Translations under genes and position numbers: made by a program | Source of the DNA: Aphrophora alni | Lineage: Eukaryota > Arthropoda > Insecta > Hemiptera > Aphrophoridae | NCBI GenBank assembly: GCA_963513935.1 | Contig: OY740774.1 | Span: 24,447,949-24,511,948, forward strand | Direction of reading: 5' to 3' | Length of the DNA: 64,000 bases | Shown: positions 1 through 10,920 of the stretch, piece after piece | Numbering within the stretch: the first letter of the stretch is position 1 | How the letters are laid out: every line of letters begins with the position of its first letter | Notes under the pieces: generated by a model | Databases searched by the model: none | Told to the model about the DNA's origin: nothing | The model's input: only the letters and a program-made list of their open reading frames with translations

Positions 1-503
1 ATTTCAAAAATTAATCTTCACATTTTTTCAAACTTCAACAAAAACGCCAAGGCAGCTTTTTTAAATTTTCACCAATAACACATGAACAGGATATTTGAAG
101 AGATGACGACCAATACTTAGAGGCTTTAAGCAAATTTTGATCAAAACCGCCGTTAGAACCAATTTTGAGGGAAGTTATCGAAAAAAAGAATGGCCAAAAT
201 TAGCTCACATCCCTAATTTGATTAAAATAGGTTCATACGGACTCGGGGGATTTAAAAATATATATATATCCTCAAAAAATGTGACATTGATATTTTGACC
301 TATCTCAAACTCTCTCTATACTATGTATATTTGGCAAGGTAAAAAGATAAACATTTTAAAACGCACTGTTAATCCTTTATTTTTAACTTTTGCAATTTTT
401 TATTATTTCCATTCTACAATTTCTTGAATATTGTAATCTCTACTCTTTAACAATGTTACATATTAATTTATGTACAAAATTGAATGACTTTTTTTAATTT
501 CAG

Positions 504-648
504 AAAGGAAAAGGTTAGGAATTGGGCAATCTCAGGAAATGAACACTTTATTCAGATTCTGGTCATTTTTCTTGAGAGAAAACTTTAACAAAACTATGTA
601 CACTGAGTTTAAAACATTGGCTGTAGAAGATGCAAAAGAAGGCTTTAG
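504..648 (+). CDS. LARP1: LARP1 coding exon (DM15 repeat A)
   Basis: Partial coding exon of La-related protein 1, a cytoplasmic RNA-binding protein whose C-terminal DM15 region binds the cap and first bases of TOP mRNAs and controls their translation and stability (family knowledge). The exon is bounded by an acceptor (polypyrimidine stretch then cag at 501-503) and a donor (gtaaga at 649). It enters after two bases of a codon and ends after two bases of one. It reads [19 protein letters not shown] and then the helical repeat [19 protein letters not shown], followed by VEDAKEGFR: the first DM15 helix-turn-helix, very close to animal LARP1. The La motif and the rest of the protein lie upstream, outside the window. 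The reading frame joins cleanly to the exon at 6718. Confidence 0.93.
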
Positions 649-1013
649 GTAAGATTTAATGTATAGGAATTACTAAATTATAAAGGAGTAGTGTTTAACA
701 TACTCACATACTCAGCTATGTTTATAATAAAGACTTGCTATGAATATGAAATACCAAAATAATGAATAAAATTTATATTAATGTACCACACCAGTATTCA
801 CGTAAATTAAATACATATTCATAAGTTTACACGAAATCTATAACCGAACTAGTGTTATTTTTATTCAAATAACTTAATATTACATTATATATTTAGTAGT
901 AATTTATATTTTTATAAGGTTTTACAAATATTTTTCAAAAGAAGTAGAAACTAAAGTGAGAAAGCTAAAGTATTAAGGAATATATTCATATTCATTGTTT
1001 TGTCTTAGAACTA

Positions 1014-1751
1014 CAGTAGAATCTCTGTTAACCGGCCTATATCGTAGTGTACTGGTTGGATGAGAGTTTCCGAAAATAAATTGTAATTGAAACATCAAAG
1101 CGGCGGTGATATCAAACGACTTTGTCGATAGCGGTATCCCATTGTCGGCGGCATAAAATCCCGCAGCACCAAAGCGGCGGCGATATCAAACGACTTTGTC
1201 GATAGCGCTATCCCATTGTCGGCGGCATAAAAACACCGCAGCACCAAAGCAGCGGCGAGTCAAACGATTTTGTCGATAGCGGTATCCTATTGTCGGCGGC
1301 ATAAAAACACCGCGGCATTGGCACCCGTCGGTATAGCAGACATACACCCACAAAAACGTTTGATGGGCCGCTTTTTTTCCACGAATCATTTTAGTATACA
1401 TTATGGAAAATATAACATTTCTTTTCAGTTTTCAGAAGCGTGTGTTGGATTCGTTTGAGACGCGGTTAAATGTCAAAAGACTTGACAGAGGGGAATCTGT
1501 AAAAAAACTTTGTAGTGTTTAATTTTTTCATGTTTGATGTATAATATACATAACATAATATATACGATACATTTATGTACAATAAAATGAGTTGCAATAA
1601 CATCTTTATTGCATAATTCTTAGTGCTACCTGATTAAAAAGCTTTCTTTGAACGAAAACCGATTTTTTACGGGAACCTCGGATTAACCGGCCAAACGGGC
1701 AACCGGCCCGGGTGTCAGTCCCGACTAGACCTGTTAAGAGGGATTCTACTG
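1014..1751. mobile_element. pogo/Tigger-like MITE, 738 bp
   Basis: The left end starts CAGTAGAATCTCTGTTAACC. The right end, read on the other strand, starts CAGTAGAATCCCTCTTAACA. Both ends are flanked by TA (1012-1013 and 1752-1753), the target duplication of the Tc1/mariner superfamily, and this terminus is typical of Tigger/pogo elements. No transposase reading frame is present, so it is non-autonomous. The interior contains a GC-rich tandem repeat. Short open frames across 1186-1458 are by-products of this repeat and are not genes. Confidence 0.85.
1096..1320. repeat. Tandem repeat, 74-bp unit, about 3 copies
   Basis: Copies begin at 1096, 1170 and 1244, each starting CAAAGCGGCGG or a close variant and containing GACTTTGTCGATAGCG and CATTGTCGGCGGCATAAAA. 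The unit is rich in CpG compared with the AT-rich surroundings. It lies wholly inside the pogo-like MITE. Confidence 0.9.
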
Positions 1752-1772
1752 TACTTTAATTAATTAACATAC

Positions 1773-2130
1773 CTTATTTGAAGTCGATAGTAGTTCCTTA
1801 TATTATATTAATTGCTTATATTATATTAATTGCTACATGTTTCGCTGTCATAGGCAGCATCATTAGGCCAGCTAATAACATAAACACATTGTTCACACAC
1901 ACACATCACAAAAACATATAAAATTCTTGGTCTAACACAAATCATCATACAGAACCGGCACTCGTTAAAAGTTAAAAATTGTTTTAGTTTCTCTGAGAGT
2001 GAACATGTGGCCAATATACTGTGAGGAACTAAAAGAATTTTTAACTTTTAACGAGTGATGATGCTGCCTATGACAGCGAAACATGTAGCAATTAATATAA
2101 TATAAGGAACTACTATCGACTTCAAATAAG
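1773..2130. repeat. Long-hairpin (foldback) repeat
   Basis: The outer arm CTTATTTGAAGTCGATAGTA (from 1773) is matched by its reverse complement ending at 2130. Pairing continues through ATTGCTACATGTTTCGCTGT and TAGGCAGCATCAT. A second paired block (CACTCGTTAAAAGTTAAAAA at about 1960 and its complement at about 2038-2057) is continuous with the first in the right arm. In the left arm about 100 bp (about 1856-1959) separates the two blocks. The left arm also has a local duplication of TATATTATATTAATTGC. This is a MITE-like hairpin in which one arm gained sequence or the other lost it. Confidence 0.85.
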
Positions 2131-3236
2131 ATATTTTAATGAATATATTCAATCTAATCATAAATTTAATAAACCAATAAACCTAATAATCATACCTAAT
2201 CATAAACCAATGAAATTTTAAAAAAATGTACTTTTATTTAGCTCCTAAATATTTTAATTGAATGCCAGAAAACAAAATGTATGATGAAAATACTACATAT
2301 TAGAGCAGATTTTTGAATGAAAAATGTTATATTTCACCTCAATTGCAAAGCAACTTGACTAATAAATCAAATTAGCTTTATCAATGTCTGATTTTATTTT
2401 CTGTAATTTTATTAATAATGTTTGTAACACTTTATTGCTCTTTGTTTTGCTTTACTGATTTTGGTAAAATTACATTGGGCAGATCCTTCTGTTAAAATAA
2501 TACTTAGTAATATATGATTATGAATTTGGTCGGCCACAGTAGCTCCTTTTTTTATTTTGAGCTGAAGTGTTATAATAATGTATATGTTTTTACATCCCAA
2601 ACTGGTATTTTAATTACCTTGAGGTGTTATCATTCCTTAGTTCTAGTATTAGTAGAGTCTAGTAATGTTTAATTATTGCAAGCTTTGTTTTAATTTATCT
2701 TTATACCATAAAAAGATAAATAAGACCTGTGTAATATTTATAACAGTGTTTTAAATTTTTGTCAAAATAATTTATTGTTTTTTTTTATATTAACAATATT
2801 TGTATCTGTTTTTGTGAGTAGTCTATGCTCACGTCTTTAAGGTTTATAAACATCAAAGATGACTTAACTCAATATAAATTCAGTATATCTAAACCTCATT
2901 AATTTGGACATAATAAGGGTCATCGTTACCTGAATTAAATAAAGTAATCTAAATGATAAAGAGTTCAATAAAATAATCTTTGTTGTTTACTAGCAAAACA
3001 AGTATATTTTAAAATATAAAAATTGTAAATTAGATTAAACTAAAGTAAAATTCATCTTTTTTTTTCATACTTGTCACAGTTTGTTTTTTATGTAACCGGA
3101 TAAAACAGTTTGTTTTAAGTTTTTGTACTACGGATAGTTTAACCTGAAGAAAAGTAACTTAAATGTTTTTGTCCTATGTTATGTTTACTTAAAGTCATTG
3201 TAAAATTATATTTAAGTACACAGTAGAATTTAAAAA

Positions 3237-5230
3237 ATGAGACTGTCGACTAAGTTTAATTTTTATAAGGATAGGCTCAATTGTAGCACTGGTGATTTGG
3301 TTAATGATGCCTATGAGAATTACTTACGAAGTAAAAGGTATTATAGAAAAAATATAATAAAAGCTAAAAACAAGCTTGTGCTAATTACTTTGATGGAGCA
3401 TTGAATAAGTGTATGGCACCCTGGGCACTCGTATCTGGGGAAGCAGGTAATCCAATCAAAAAGATAACTCAATAGCTCTTGACTCTCACTCTCAATAATT
3501 ATTTTCTTGATTCAGTCGGTGATTTGCAATCTACAATATCTAAATGTAGGTCAACTCCTGAGGAACTATATTCAACAATGAACAGTCAACCTTGTCACTT
3601 TTATTGGAGGAGGGTTAGTGAAAATGGCCTTGTTAAAATCGTCTCAACACACTCTAACTCAAAAAGTATGGATGTTTACTGGATTTTAAATCATTTAATA
3701 AAACAAACTATTACTATACATAAAAATACCACTACTTGAACTTATTTAAGGAGTGCTTGAAAATTGGTTACTTTCCAGATTGCCTAAAGTAGCAAAGCTC
3801 ATTTCATTGTTTAAAAAGGAGAGATAAATCCAAACCTCAGAGCTATAGACCAATCTCAATTGTTCCTATTTATTCCAAATTATTTGAGTCGGTAATCTAT
3901 CACCAACTGATCAGTTACTTTGAAACTAATAAACTGTTTACAAATGTTCAGTTTGAATTTAGATCGGGTAAATCAACTGTGGTGGCGGTTTAGAGTATAA
4001 TTACTCAAGTGCTGGAAGGGTGTTTTAATAAATCAAAAATTGCTTTGTTATTAGAGCATAGCTTTTGACGGCATGCAGTTTGTGCATATTCTGAAGAAAT
4101 TGAAAATATATGGGCTAAATGATAACTCTCTAAAATTAATGGATTCTTATTTTAAAAATAGAAAGCAGTTTGTACCTCAGTATTCTACATTGGGACCATT
4201 TTTATTCTTAATTTCTATAAATGATCTGCCTAACATTCTAAATTCTCGTATTTTTTCCTCCGTATTGTATTCTGATGATAGAGGTCATTTAGTATGTAGT
4301 GCACTTGACTTCATTGGGCAAACAGGTTCCCGTCACTTTTTAGTGGCGGGGGAAGCGAGTGAGTCAGTGTTCCGCCATCCTTTCGTCAGTGCGTTTCTAG
4401 ACACTGTATTACGAACAACCTTCCCACTCCAAGCCAGACCGCCCTCCCTCCAAGCGCCACCACATAAAAAATGAGCTATACTACCCTTCTGGTAATAGAT
4501 AAAGATCTAATCAGTCTTAGAAACAAAATTCCTGTGGCTGAGAGGCCATAGCTCATTATTGGTTTTCAGTAAATAAGTTTTTATTGAATCAAGAAAAACC
4601 CAAAGAATTTTATTTGCTTTAGGAAATTTACAAAGTGAAGAGTTTGTTTATAAATGCTTTGTTTACATGTGGATAGTAAACCTGATTGGAAGCACCGCTT
4701 AGCCAAGTTAAATAAAAGTTGTCTAGATTATTGTATTTGTATTTCCTCTCATTATTTGCGTAATATATACTTTGGTCTTTTTCAGTTGCATATTCAATAT
4801 GGTTTATTGTTATGGAGTCATGTAACTAACGTAAATGAAGTCTTTGTAATTTAGAAAAAGCTATACACATTATGTGTGTTGCAGGTCCCTTAGAGCACTG
4901 GAAGGCACTATTTAAAAATCTTAAGATTTAAAGCATATACAATTTATACATTCTGATGACCCTAAGATATACAAAAATAAATCTGGATAACTTTCCCCTT
5001 ATAAGTGACCACAATTCTTATAATACCAGTGATAAAAACAAAATAAATGCTCCACAGTTTCGACTAATTAATTCAATTAAGAGCTACAAGTTTAATTGTG
5101 TGTCATTTTTTTAATAATTACCTATGGCTGCCCGATTCAATACATTTAAAAAGTTTGATCAGGTGATTTTTGGGCGGCTTGTTGAATTCTTTAAATGAAT
5201 TCCTTACAGATGATTTTAAAAACTTAAATT
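3237..5230 (+). pseudogene. Jockey-like non-LTR retrotransposon, reverse transcriptase relic
   Basis: Decayed pol of a non-LTR retrotransposon, read in several frames on the + strand. Recognisable pieces in order: linker upstream of RT (about 3240-3380, then NNYFLDSVGDLQS at about 3490); GYFPDCLKVAKLI plus a SYRPISIVP-type motif (about 3765-3870); an F(D)-type block FDGMQFVHILKKLKIYG (about 4065); STLGPFLFLISINDLPN (about 4180); the catalytic box as YSDD in place of the usual YADD (about 4268-4279); IDKDLISLRNKIPV (about 4497); and the C-terminal FGLFQLHIQYGLLLW and QKKAIHIM blocks (about 4770-4880). Many frameshifts and stops. A 200-bp foreign block sits directly after the YSDD codons. Dead copy inside the LARP1 intron. 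Confidence 0.85.
4281..4480. other. 200-bp GC-rich insertion within the RT relic
   Basis: The reverse transcriptase frame breaks just after the YSDD codons at 4280 and resumes at 4481 with TLLVIDKDLISL. The intervening 200 bp is unrelated, markedly GC-richer than its surroundings, and contains a small hairpin (CCCGTCACTTTTTAGTGGCG, 4329-4348). It ends in a short A-rich stretch, ACATAAAAAATGAGCTATA. It could be a SINE or MITE fragment. I see no convincing target duplication and do not recognise the family. Confidence 0.6.
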
Positions 5231-5411
5231 TTGGTTAGACACAGTGATTTATATCAATGTTTTTATTATTAGGTAAATATTTTTTATTGTTACATTTAGT
5301 TCTGTTACAATGCTTTGTTGATGTATTCACAAATATTAAAATATATTTTATGTTCACATTTGCTCTTGATTATAATCACATTATAAATGAAGATAATGAG
5401 AAGAATATGTT

Positions 5412-5740
5412 AGCCTATCTCTTATATTGAAGGGGTTCAAATTTAATTATCTTATCAAAAGTTATCGTTGACTGAAAATTGTTTTTTTCATTAATAACAC
5501 TCTGGGGTATATATTTTGTGTGTTCATACATTTCAAATTCTAAAACGTTCATAATTGGTCCTTTTAAACATTTATGCAAACATTTATATAACCAAAAATA
5601 GCATTTTACAATAGTTTTATATATAGAGAGAGCATTCAATACCAAAATATTATATTGACGTTGCATATCACGGTTTAACACACTAGAGCTATCAAAACTA
5701 ATAACAACCTGAGTAAAGAAAAAAGCCATTTGACCACACA
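5412..5740 (-). pseudogene. Penelope-like element, C-terminal endonuclease tail (reverse)
   Basis: An open frame on the - strand encodes a stretch with CLHKCLKGPIMNVLEFEMYE followed by HTKYIPQSVINEKNNF. This is the C-terminal part of the GIY-YIG endonuclease module of Penelope-like retroelements (compare the + strand copy next to it, where the same sequence follows a GIY...YIG core). The GIY-YIG core itself is not recognisable in this copy. The sequence forms an imperfect inverted repeat with 5940-6112. Confidence 0.7.
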
Positions 5741-6115
5741 ATATGATTGGGATCTACAAAACCAGTTGTGAAAATTGCAATAAACATTACATTGGATAAA
5801 CAGGGATATCCTTCAAAGTAAGGTTTAAAGAACATTTACCAGGAAAAAAATCTTTACAATGAGACAAAAACCTCAAAATTTGCATAACATATATTTGAAA
5901 TCAGTCACAGCGACACGGATATCGTCAATAATTTACAAATTTTGCATAAATGCTTTAAATAAAGACCAATTATGAACGTTTTAAAAGAATTTGAAGTTTA
6001 TAAACACATAAAAATAGATCCTTGTGTGTTATTAAATTTAAAAAATCAATTTCAACAATTTTTGATATGACAATTCAAATTGAACCCCTTAAATGCAAGA
6101 CTCAGGCTATCATAT
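5741..6115 (+). pseudogene. Penelope-like element, GIY-YIG endonuclease relic
   Basis: The + strand reads GIYKTSCENCNKHYIG, then a stop where Gln or Lys is usual, then TGISFKVRFKEHLPGKKSL. This is the classic GIY-(10-11 residues)-YIG motif with the conserved Arg of helix 1, as in the endonuclease of Penelope-like elements. After frameshifts come NLQILHKCFK, GPIMNVLKEFEVYKHIKID and NLKNQFQQF, the domain's C-terminal tail. The upstream reverse transcriptase is absent; a second Penelope tail in opposite orientation abuts this one. Stops make it non-functional. Confidence 0.82.
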
Positions 6116-6717
6116 GTATATAAATGTATCCAATTTATTTTAACATTTGCTAATGTAATGCATTCTTGTTATGTGTATTAGTGTTGTTTTGTGAATATTA
6201 TGTGTTTTGTTGAATATATATGAATATATTGAAGATTATCAAGTGCAAAAAATATTATTGTTTGTTAATTGCCTGAAGGAAGAGGCAAAACTATTGTTAC
6301 ATAAAAGAAAAACAAAAAACCTGTGAGCTGTGAAATTAAGGTAATTTATTTATACATCTACTCTCAAGTGACTGATTCTTAAGTCCAGATTAGTAGAATC
6401 CGATTAAATGGAAGTTTACTGTTTCAATCAAATAATTTTTGTAAATTTAAACATACATTTTAACAAAATTAAATAAGATTTTGTTTAAATGTATGCTTAA
6501 ATGAAACCTAAGTATAAATTATTATCAGGTTTAGACAGTAAAGGTCTTATAAGGTTGAAAATCAGTTCTAATACACAACTACTAGTGGTTATGTGCACTA
6601 CTTGTTTGTTCTTTTTAGCTACAAATTGTTTATGAATAAAATCTAAAATTGCTGTCACAAATACTCAAAATATTTTTTTTTTTTTTACAATAATTAATTG
6701 TATTAATATTTGTACAG

Positions 6718-6827
6718 GTATGGATTGGAATGTTTGTTCCGTTACTACAGTTATGGATTGGAAAAGAAATTCCGCCCAGAACTCTATCGAGACTTTCAGC
6801 AAGAAACAATCAATGATTATGAGTCAG
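6718..6827 (+). CDS. LARP1: LARP1 coding exon (DM15 repeat B)
   Basis: The exon follows a T-rich tract and TTTGTACAG and ends at a GTAATT donor. With the split Arg codon it reads [19 protein letters not shown] then [19 protein letters not shown]. This is the second DM15 repeat, the part that forms much of the cap-binding groove in LARP1 (family knowledge). It ends after one base of a Gly codon that is completed at 8878. No stops or frameshifts, and conservation is far above the surrounding DNA. Confidence 0.95.
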
Positions 6828-8605
6828 GTAATTAGTATTTTAAAATTGCATATATTAATAAAAAATATATTTGCGTGTACTTTATTTTATATTTACCAGT
6901 TTAAAAAATACTTTAACTACTGTATATCAAAATTTGTTTGAAACTATACAATTTGTAAAAGTATATCCAAAACTAAGCTTCTAATCAATAAATTTTCACA
7001 ATCTTGGCATGATATCTTGAATTTATTTTATTAAACATTTTCAAATTGGATATTAATTTATAAAATTGACTTTGGCCTCAAAGATCAATTCAAATTATGA
7101 GTACTTATATTATTTAAATTTATTTAATAATTTTATTATGATTATATTTGTCCAATTACATAAGCTTAGGTTTATAGTGCTGAAATTCTATTATTGAATA
7201 ACATTGTAGTCCCAACTCTTAATAATTGCACACTAAACAATTTAGGTTAGAGTTTAATAGGTAACATAGCCTATTAGATTCAATTTTGTATGGACAGGAG
7301 ACACAGGCTTACTTTGGAAAGTGGTCTTTGGTGTTACCTAATAGTATACAAGTGAGAAAACACACATAAAAACACTAAAGTTCTGAAATATTTTGTAAAC
7401 ATTGTTCATCTTCTCAATCAGTAGAGTATAAAAAGAAGACTTAATTGGTTTAATCTGGGATGGATCCGTGCTGAGTGTTGAACCACAGATTTCTCATCAA
7501 TGCGTCACAAAATCTAGAGAACCCCCTAATCTTAAACTTAGATGAATCATGCTTTTCCCTTTCCCAAAAGGCTTTAAAAAAAATTGTGGTTCAACACTCA
7601 GCACTGATCCATTCCAGATTAAACCAATTAAGTCTTCTTTTTATACTCTACTGATTGAGAAGATGAACAGTGTTTACAAAATATTTCAGAACTTTAGTCT
7701 TTGTGTGTGTGTGTGTTTTCTTACATGTATACTATTAGGTAACAGCAAGGACCACATTCCAAAGTAAGCCTTGTGTCTTCTGTTCATACAAAATCTACAT
7801 TCAAAATTTTGTTTTGTAGGATTATAGATAAAAATCCTACAGTTAAATACAAAATAATGAACTAAATTTTCAAATACATTAAATGTAGTAACTTAATGTT
7901 TTCTGAAATGAAACTTATTTTGGCCAACAGTAACAAAAACGTTTTGTGGAAAAATTTAAGAAAGTGTAGAATTATAGCCAACACTATTAAAGTTGTCAAG
8001 CTAGTTATAATAATTGATCTATAGTTTCTTCTTTTTCTCTCATTCCATTCTACAGAAAAAAAATCTAGTTTACCAAATCAAATGTTTGTTTATTGTAATT
8101 TATTTATATGGATTATTAAATAAATACACTATTCGACAATATTTAAACCATTTTGAAAACACCTATCTGATAAGCGATAATGTATTGTAATTTAGTCAAT
8201 AAAATTATTTGTTTACTTTAAAATTATCAAATGAAAGAAATACCAATTTCAACAATAACACACTTATTTTTAACATTATAATGTTTTAATGACTAAGTCA
8301 TCATCTTCAGTTTTTTACATTGACGCTAGTTTTCTGCAACTGAAATATAAATATGGTACCCGGCTATGAGGTAATTAAACCCCCCCCCCCCAATTCCAAT
8401 GCCTTCCCAGTATAGTTGATCAAATGCAGTGTTTGCCTAGGCATTTACTCTCAGAGGGTCACTTATAATGAGTGTGGGTGTGACAATTCCATCCAGTCTT
8501 AAGTTAGATCAATTTCTTTCATCTTTCCTATCGTGTCTGCCATGACCAAGTGGTGTTCACTTTAAACCTTATCACTTATTAGAGTGGTCACTTTATGCTC
8601 TCTCT

Positions 8606-8641
<36 letters not shown>

Positions 8642-8877
8642 CAATGGTAACCGAGTGGTTTTTTGTCTAAATAAAAAAAGACCTGGAAGGTTTTTCACTC
8701 AAAGGTAAAAAATAGCAATTAAACATTGAAAGGTCATTTTGTTGGAAGTAAAATGTTTACTACGAGAATTCATGTTCCTTATAATATGTGGTGATATAAT
8801 TTTCTACAAGTTTTGTTTATTAAAAGATTTAATTATTTGCATATAATAAATACCTATATTTTATCTATTTGTTTCAG
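6828..8877 (+). other. LARP1 intron, 2.05 kb
   Basis: GT at 6828 and AG at 8876-8877. It contains the foldback repeat at 7243-7800. Low-complexity runs follow: a C run (8380-8391) and a T run (8608-8638). The rest is AT-rich without a recognisable gene. Confidence 0.85.
7243..7800. repeat. Foldback repeat with ~215-bp inverted arms
   Basis: The left arm (about 7274-7487) and right arm (about 7585-7800) are near-perfect reverse complements. Examples are AAGTCTTCTTTTTATACTCT in the right arm against its complement at about 7430, and GTGGTTCAACACTCAGCAC against the complement at about 7470-7486. The ~100-bp loop is unique. Left-flanking sequence from 7243 (GTTAGAGTTTAATAGGTAAC) recurs in a half copy at 12817, so the family unit extends beyond the paired arms. 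The right arm has a short GT run (about 7702-7716) that the left arm lacks. The open frame at 7549-7767 is a by-product. Confidence 0.88.
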
Positions 8878-9011
8878 GTCAATTGTATGGATTAGAAAAA
8901 TTTTGGGCTTTCTTAAAATATTACAAAAATAGTCAAAGATTGCAAGTAACACCACAACTAAAAGAGTACCTGTCTAAGTTCAAGAGTATTGAAGACTTTA
9001 GAGTTTTTGAG
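8878..9011 (+). CDS. LARP1: LARP1 coding exon (DM15 repeat C)
   Basis: The exon lies between TTTCAG and a GTTAGT donor. It reads (G)QLYGLEKFWAFLKYYKNSQ, RLQVTPQLKEYLSKFKS and IEDFRVFE, the third DM15 repeat of LARP1 with its characteristic YGLEKFWAFLKYY helix. It ends on a complete codon, so the following exon starts in phase 0. With the two upstream exons it gives the whole DM15 A-B-C cap-binding region. Confidence 0.95.
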
Positions 9012-9289
9012 GTTAGTATTTTATATCTTCGTTATTTTTGGCTGTAAATGCATTTGTTGTAAATTGTAGTATATGGAATATTCCCCACTGGCATATATTT
9101 AAAAGCATAGCAGTAATTATAGTTTGTGAATGGGGCCAGTAGGTGGTTGCATAACATAGAAATGGAATATAGCTGGAGACTATGAACTGTTTTGTGAATC
9201 TAGTTGCAACATTATTAGCTATAAATTGTGGTTCTTTTGATAATCTACTGTCTTTGCAATACCCCAAACATTCCAAGCAGAATATTCTG

Positions 9290-9500
9290 CAGTAGGAATC
9301 TGCAAGCCCTCGAAATTTTAAACCGAGCCGAGGGCTCAGCTCGAGTTTCAGACAAGGCTCCTAAAATTATTGACCTCTTGATTCTTCGACCTTGACACAA
9401 TTTTCCGATTATGACTTAATTTACGAGTTTAGCTTGATTTTACAAGCTAGTCTTGTTTTTCCAAGCATGTCTCAGTTTTCGAACAAGGCTCAAACTTATG
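9290..9500. repeat. Diverged GAGCTCGAG-rich repeat end (possible hAT terminus)
   Basis: Sequence such as CCGAGCCGAGGGCTCAGCTC followed by GAGTTTCAGACAAGGCTC. The same theme recurs in reverse complement at about 13130-13320, where GCTGAGCTTGAGCTACAATC and a terminal GGGTGTCGAACACAGG are found. The two could be the degraded ends of one ~4 kb element. Identity is low and the boundaries are uncertain. Confidence 0.4.
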
Positions 9501-10639
9501 GTATAATAAGGAATGTAAGTAAAGATCAATATAACATGAACTGATGAAATGAGAAAAAACATTCATAATTGATACCGGGTGTTAAAACGAACTGTTATGA
9601 TAGTTATATTTGGTCAGCCCTTCTCATGAGACAAAAACAACTTTTTATTAATGTGTGTAGATTAGAGGAAGTTACCTGGAGAAAGAAAATAAGCAAAGTG
9701 ATGTCCCTACTTTTCTAATTCAAATGTGTTGACTTAATCTAAACATGAATTATAACTCAAAGAAAAAAAGTCAAGGTTTATACATTGTGTTAAATTTCAA
9801 GAAAATTAATTCACATAATTTATTCTGTAGTATGTTTCATTAATACTAAGTCAAATTGGTTACCATGAGGCCTAAATTAATGAATGCACATCAAAAAGCA
9901 ACGCGTTTGAACTCAATCTATCAATAAGAGATTTCGATGATTTATCATTTTTATGGAGTATTAAATAATAGAACCTTAAAGATGTAATAAAAAAGAAAAA
10001 AGGAGTATCGTTCAGAAACCGAATAACCCAGGTAAGAAACCGATCGCTAAGGAAAGATAATAAATAATTAAAGCGAAGAAATAGTGAAAACTATTACTGT
10101 TACTAAGCAGAAGCTTTACTTTAAAAAATAAGATTAAATTATTAAGATATTTGTTTATCGTAGCATTTTTATATTTCATTAAAAACAAAATGAAGTTCAT
10201 TTAGAGTTTGGGAGTGGTGATTTATCTGTTAGAATAAAATGGAAAAAAAATCAGTTCAGGTTTGGCAATAATTTTTTTTTTTTTTTAAGTATAACCTTAC
10301 TAAGACACGGAAAAATCATAATTTTTTTATATGTGAAAACGTTAAATTACTGAGTGTGAATTGGATGTATATTATTTTGTACAAAATATAAATACATAAT
10401 CTGCCAAATAATTTAAAATATTGTAAAAGATAAAATTATCGATTGAGAATTTAAAAAGTTTGTTACATAACAGTGCCAAGGTATATCGCTAGATGCTCTG
10501 ATATCTACACAAAATAATGAAACTATTTTCCTTTAATCATAACTGAAGATCTAAAACAAACAGAGAGAATATGTATATATTTGGCTGAAAATCAATCATG
10601 AGTCTGTAAAACAACTAAAAACGTGTGAGCGATTCGCTC

Positions 10640-10920
10640 TTTTAGCACATCTAAATGGGTTTGCTTGCACCACCACACCTAGCACCCATCCCCATTAACA
10701 TTTTGGCGCAACTCAGCTGCTTTCTGGTGGTCTAGTCAGTCGTGCCACTTGAAATACGATCTCAAATAGTAAGTATGCTCATGGTTTCAATCGGCATTGC
10801 GGCTCTGTTATCTAGTAGTGTTGTGATTTTGTTTTTAAGTTTAATTATAAAGGGGTGTCAGGCTACTCAACATCTTGTCACTGCGACCCAAAAGTATCTA
10901 TTGTGACTACCCAACTAAGT
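10640..10920. repeat. GC-richer patch with hAT-end-like sequence
   Basis: GGGGTGTCAGGCTACTCAAC followed closely by CACTGCGACCCAAAAG resembles hAT termini that read CAGxGGTxxTCAAC...CGCGACCC. The preceding 200 bp (10640-10850) is GC-richer than the intron around it and has a near-palindrome, GAGCGATTCGCTC. No transposase frame is seen. Confidence 0.3.

Larger units (their letters stand above)
649..6717 (+). other. LARP1 intron, 6.07 kb, rich in repeats
   Basis: Intron with GT at 649 and AG at 6716-6717; its phase joins the flanking exons so that an Arg codon (ag|g) is completed across the splice. It carries a pogo-like MITE, a hairpin repeat, a Jockey-like reverse transcriptase relic and two Penelope endonuclease tails, each listed separately. 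The stretch 2131-3236 is AT-rich and I see no gene or clear repeat in it. A short hairpin (about 20-bp arms) lies at about 6447-6498. Confidence 0.85.

Noticed and set aside
1186..1458. Open frames on both strands near 1200-1450
   Set aside because: They fall in the 74-bp tandem repeat of the pogo-like MITE.
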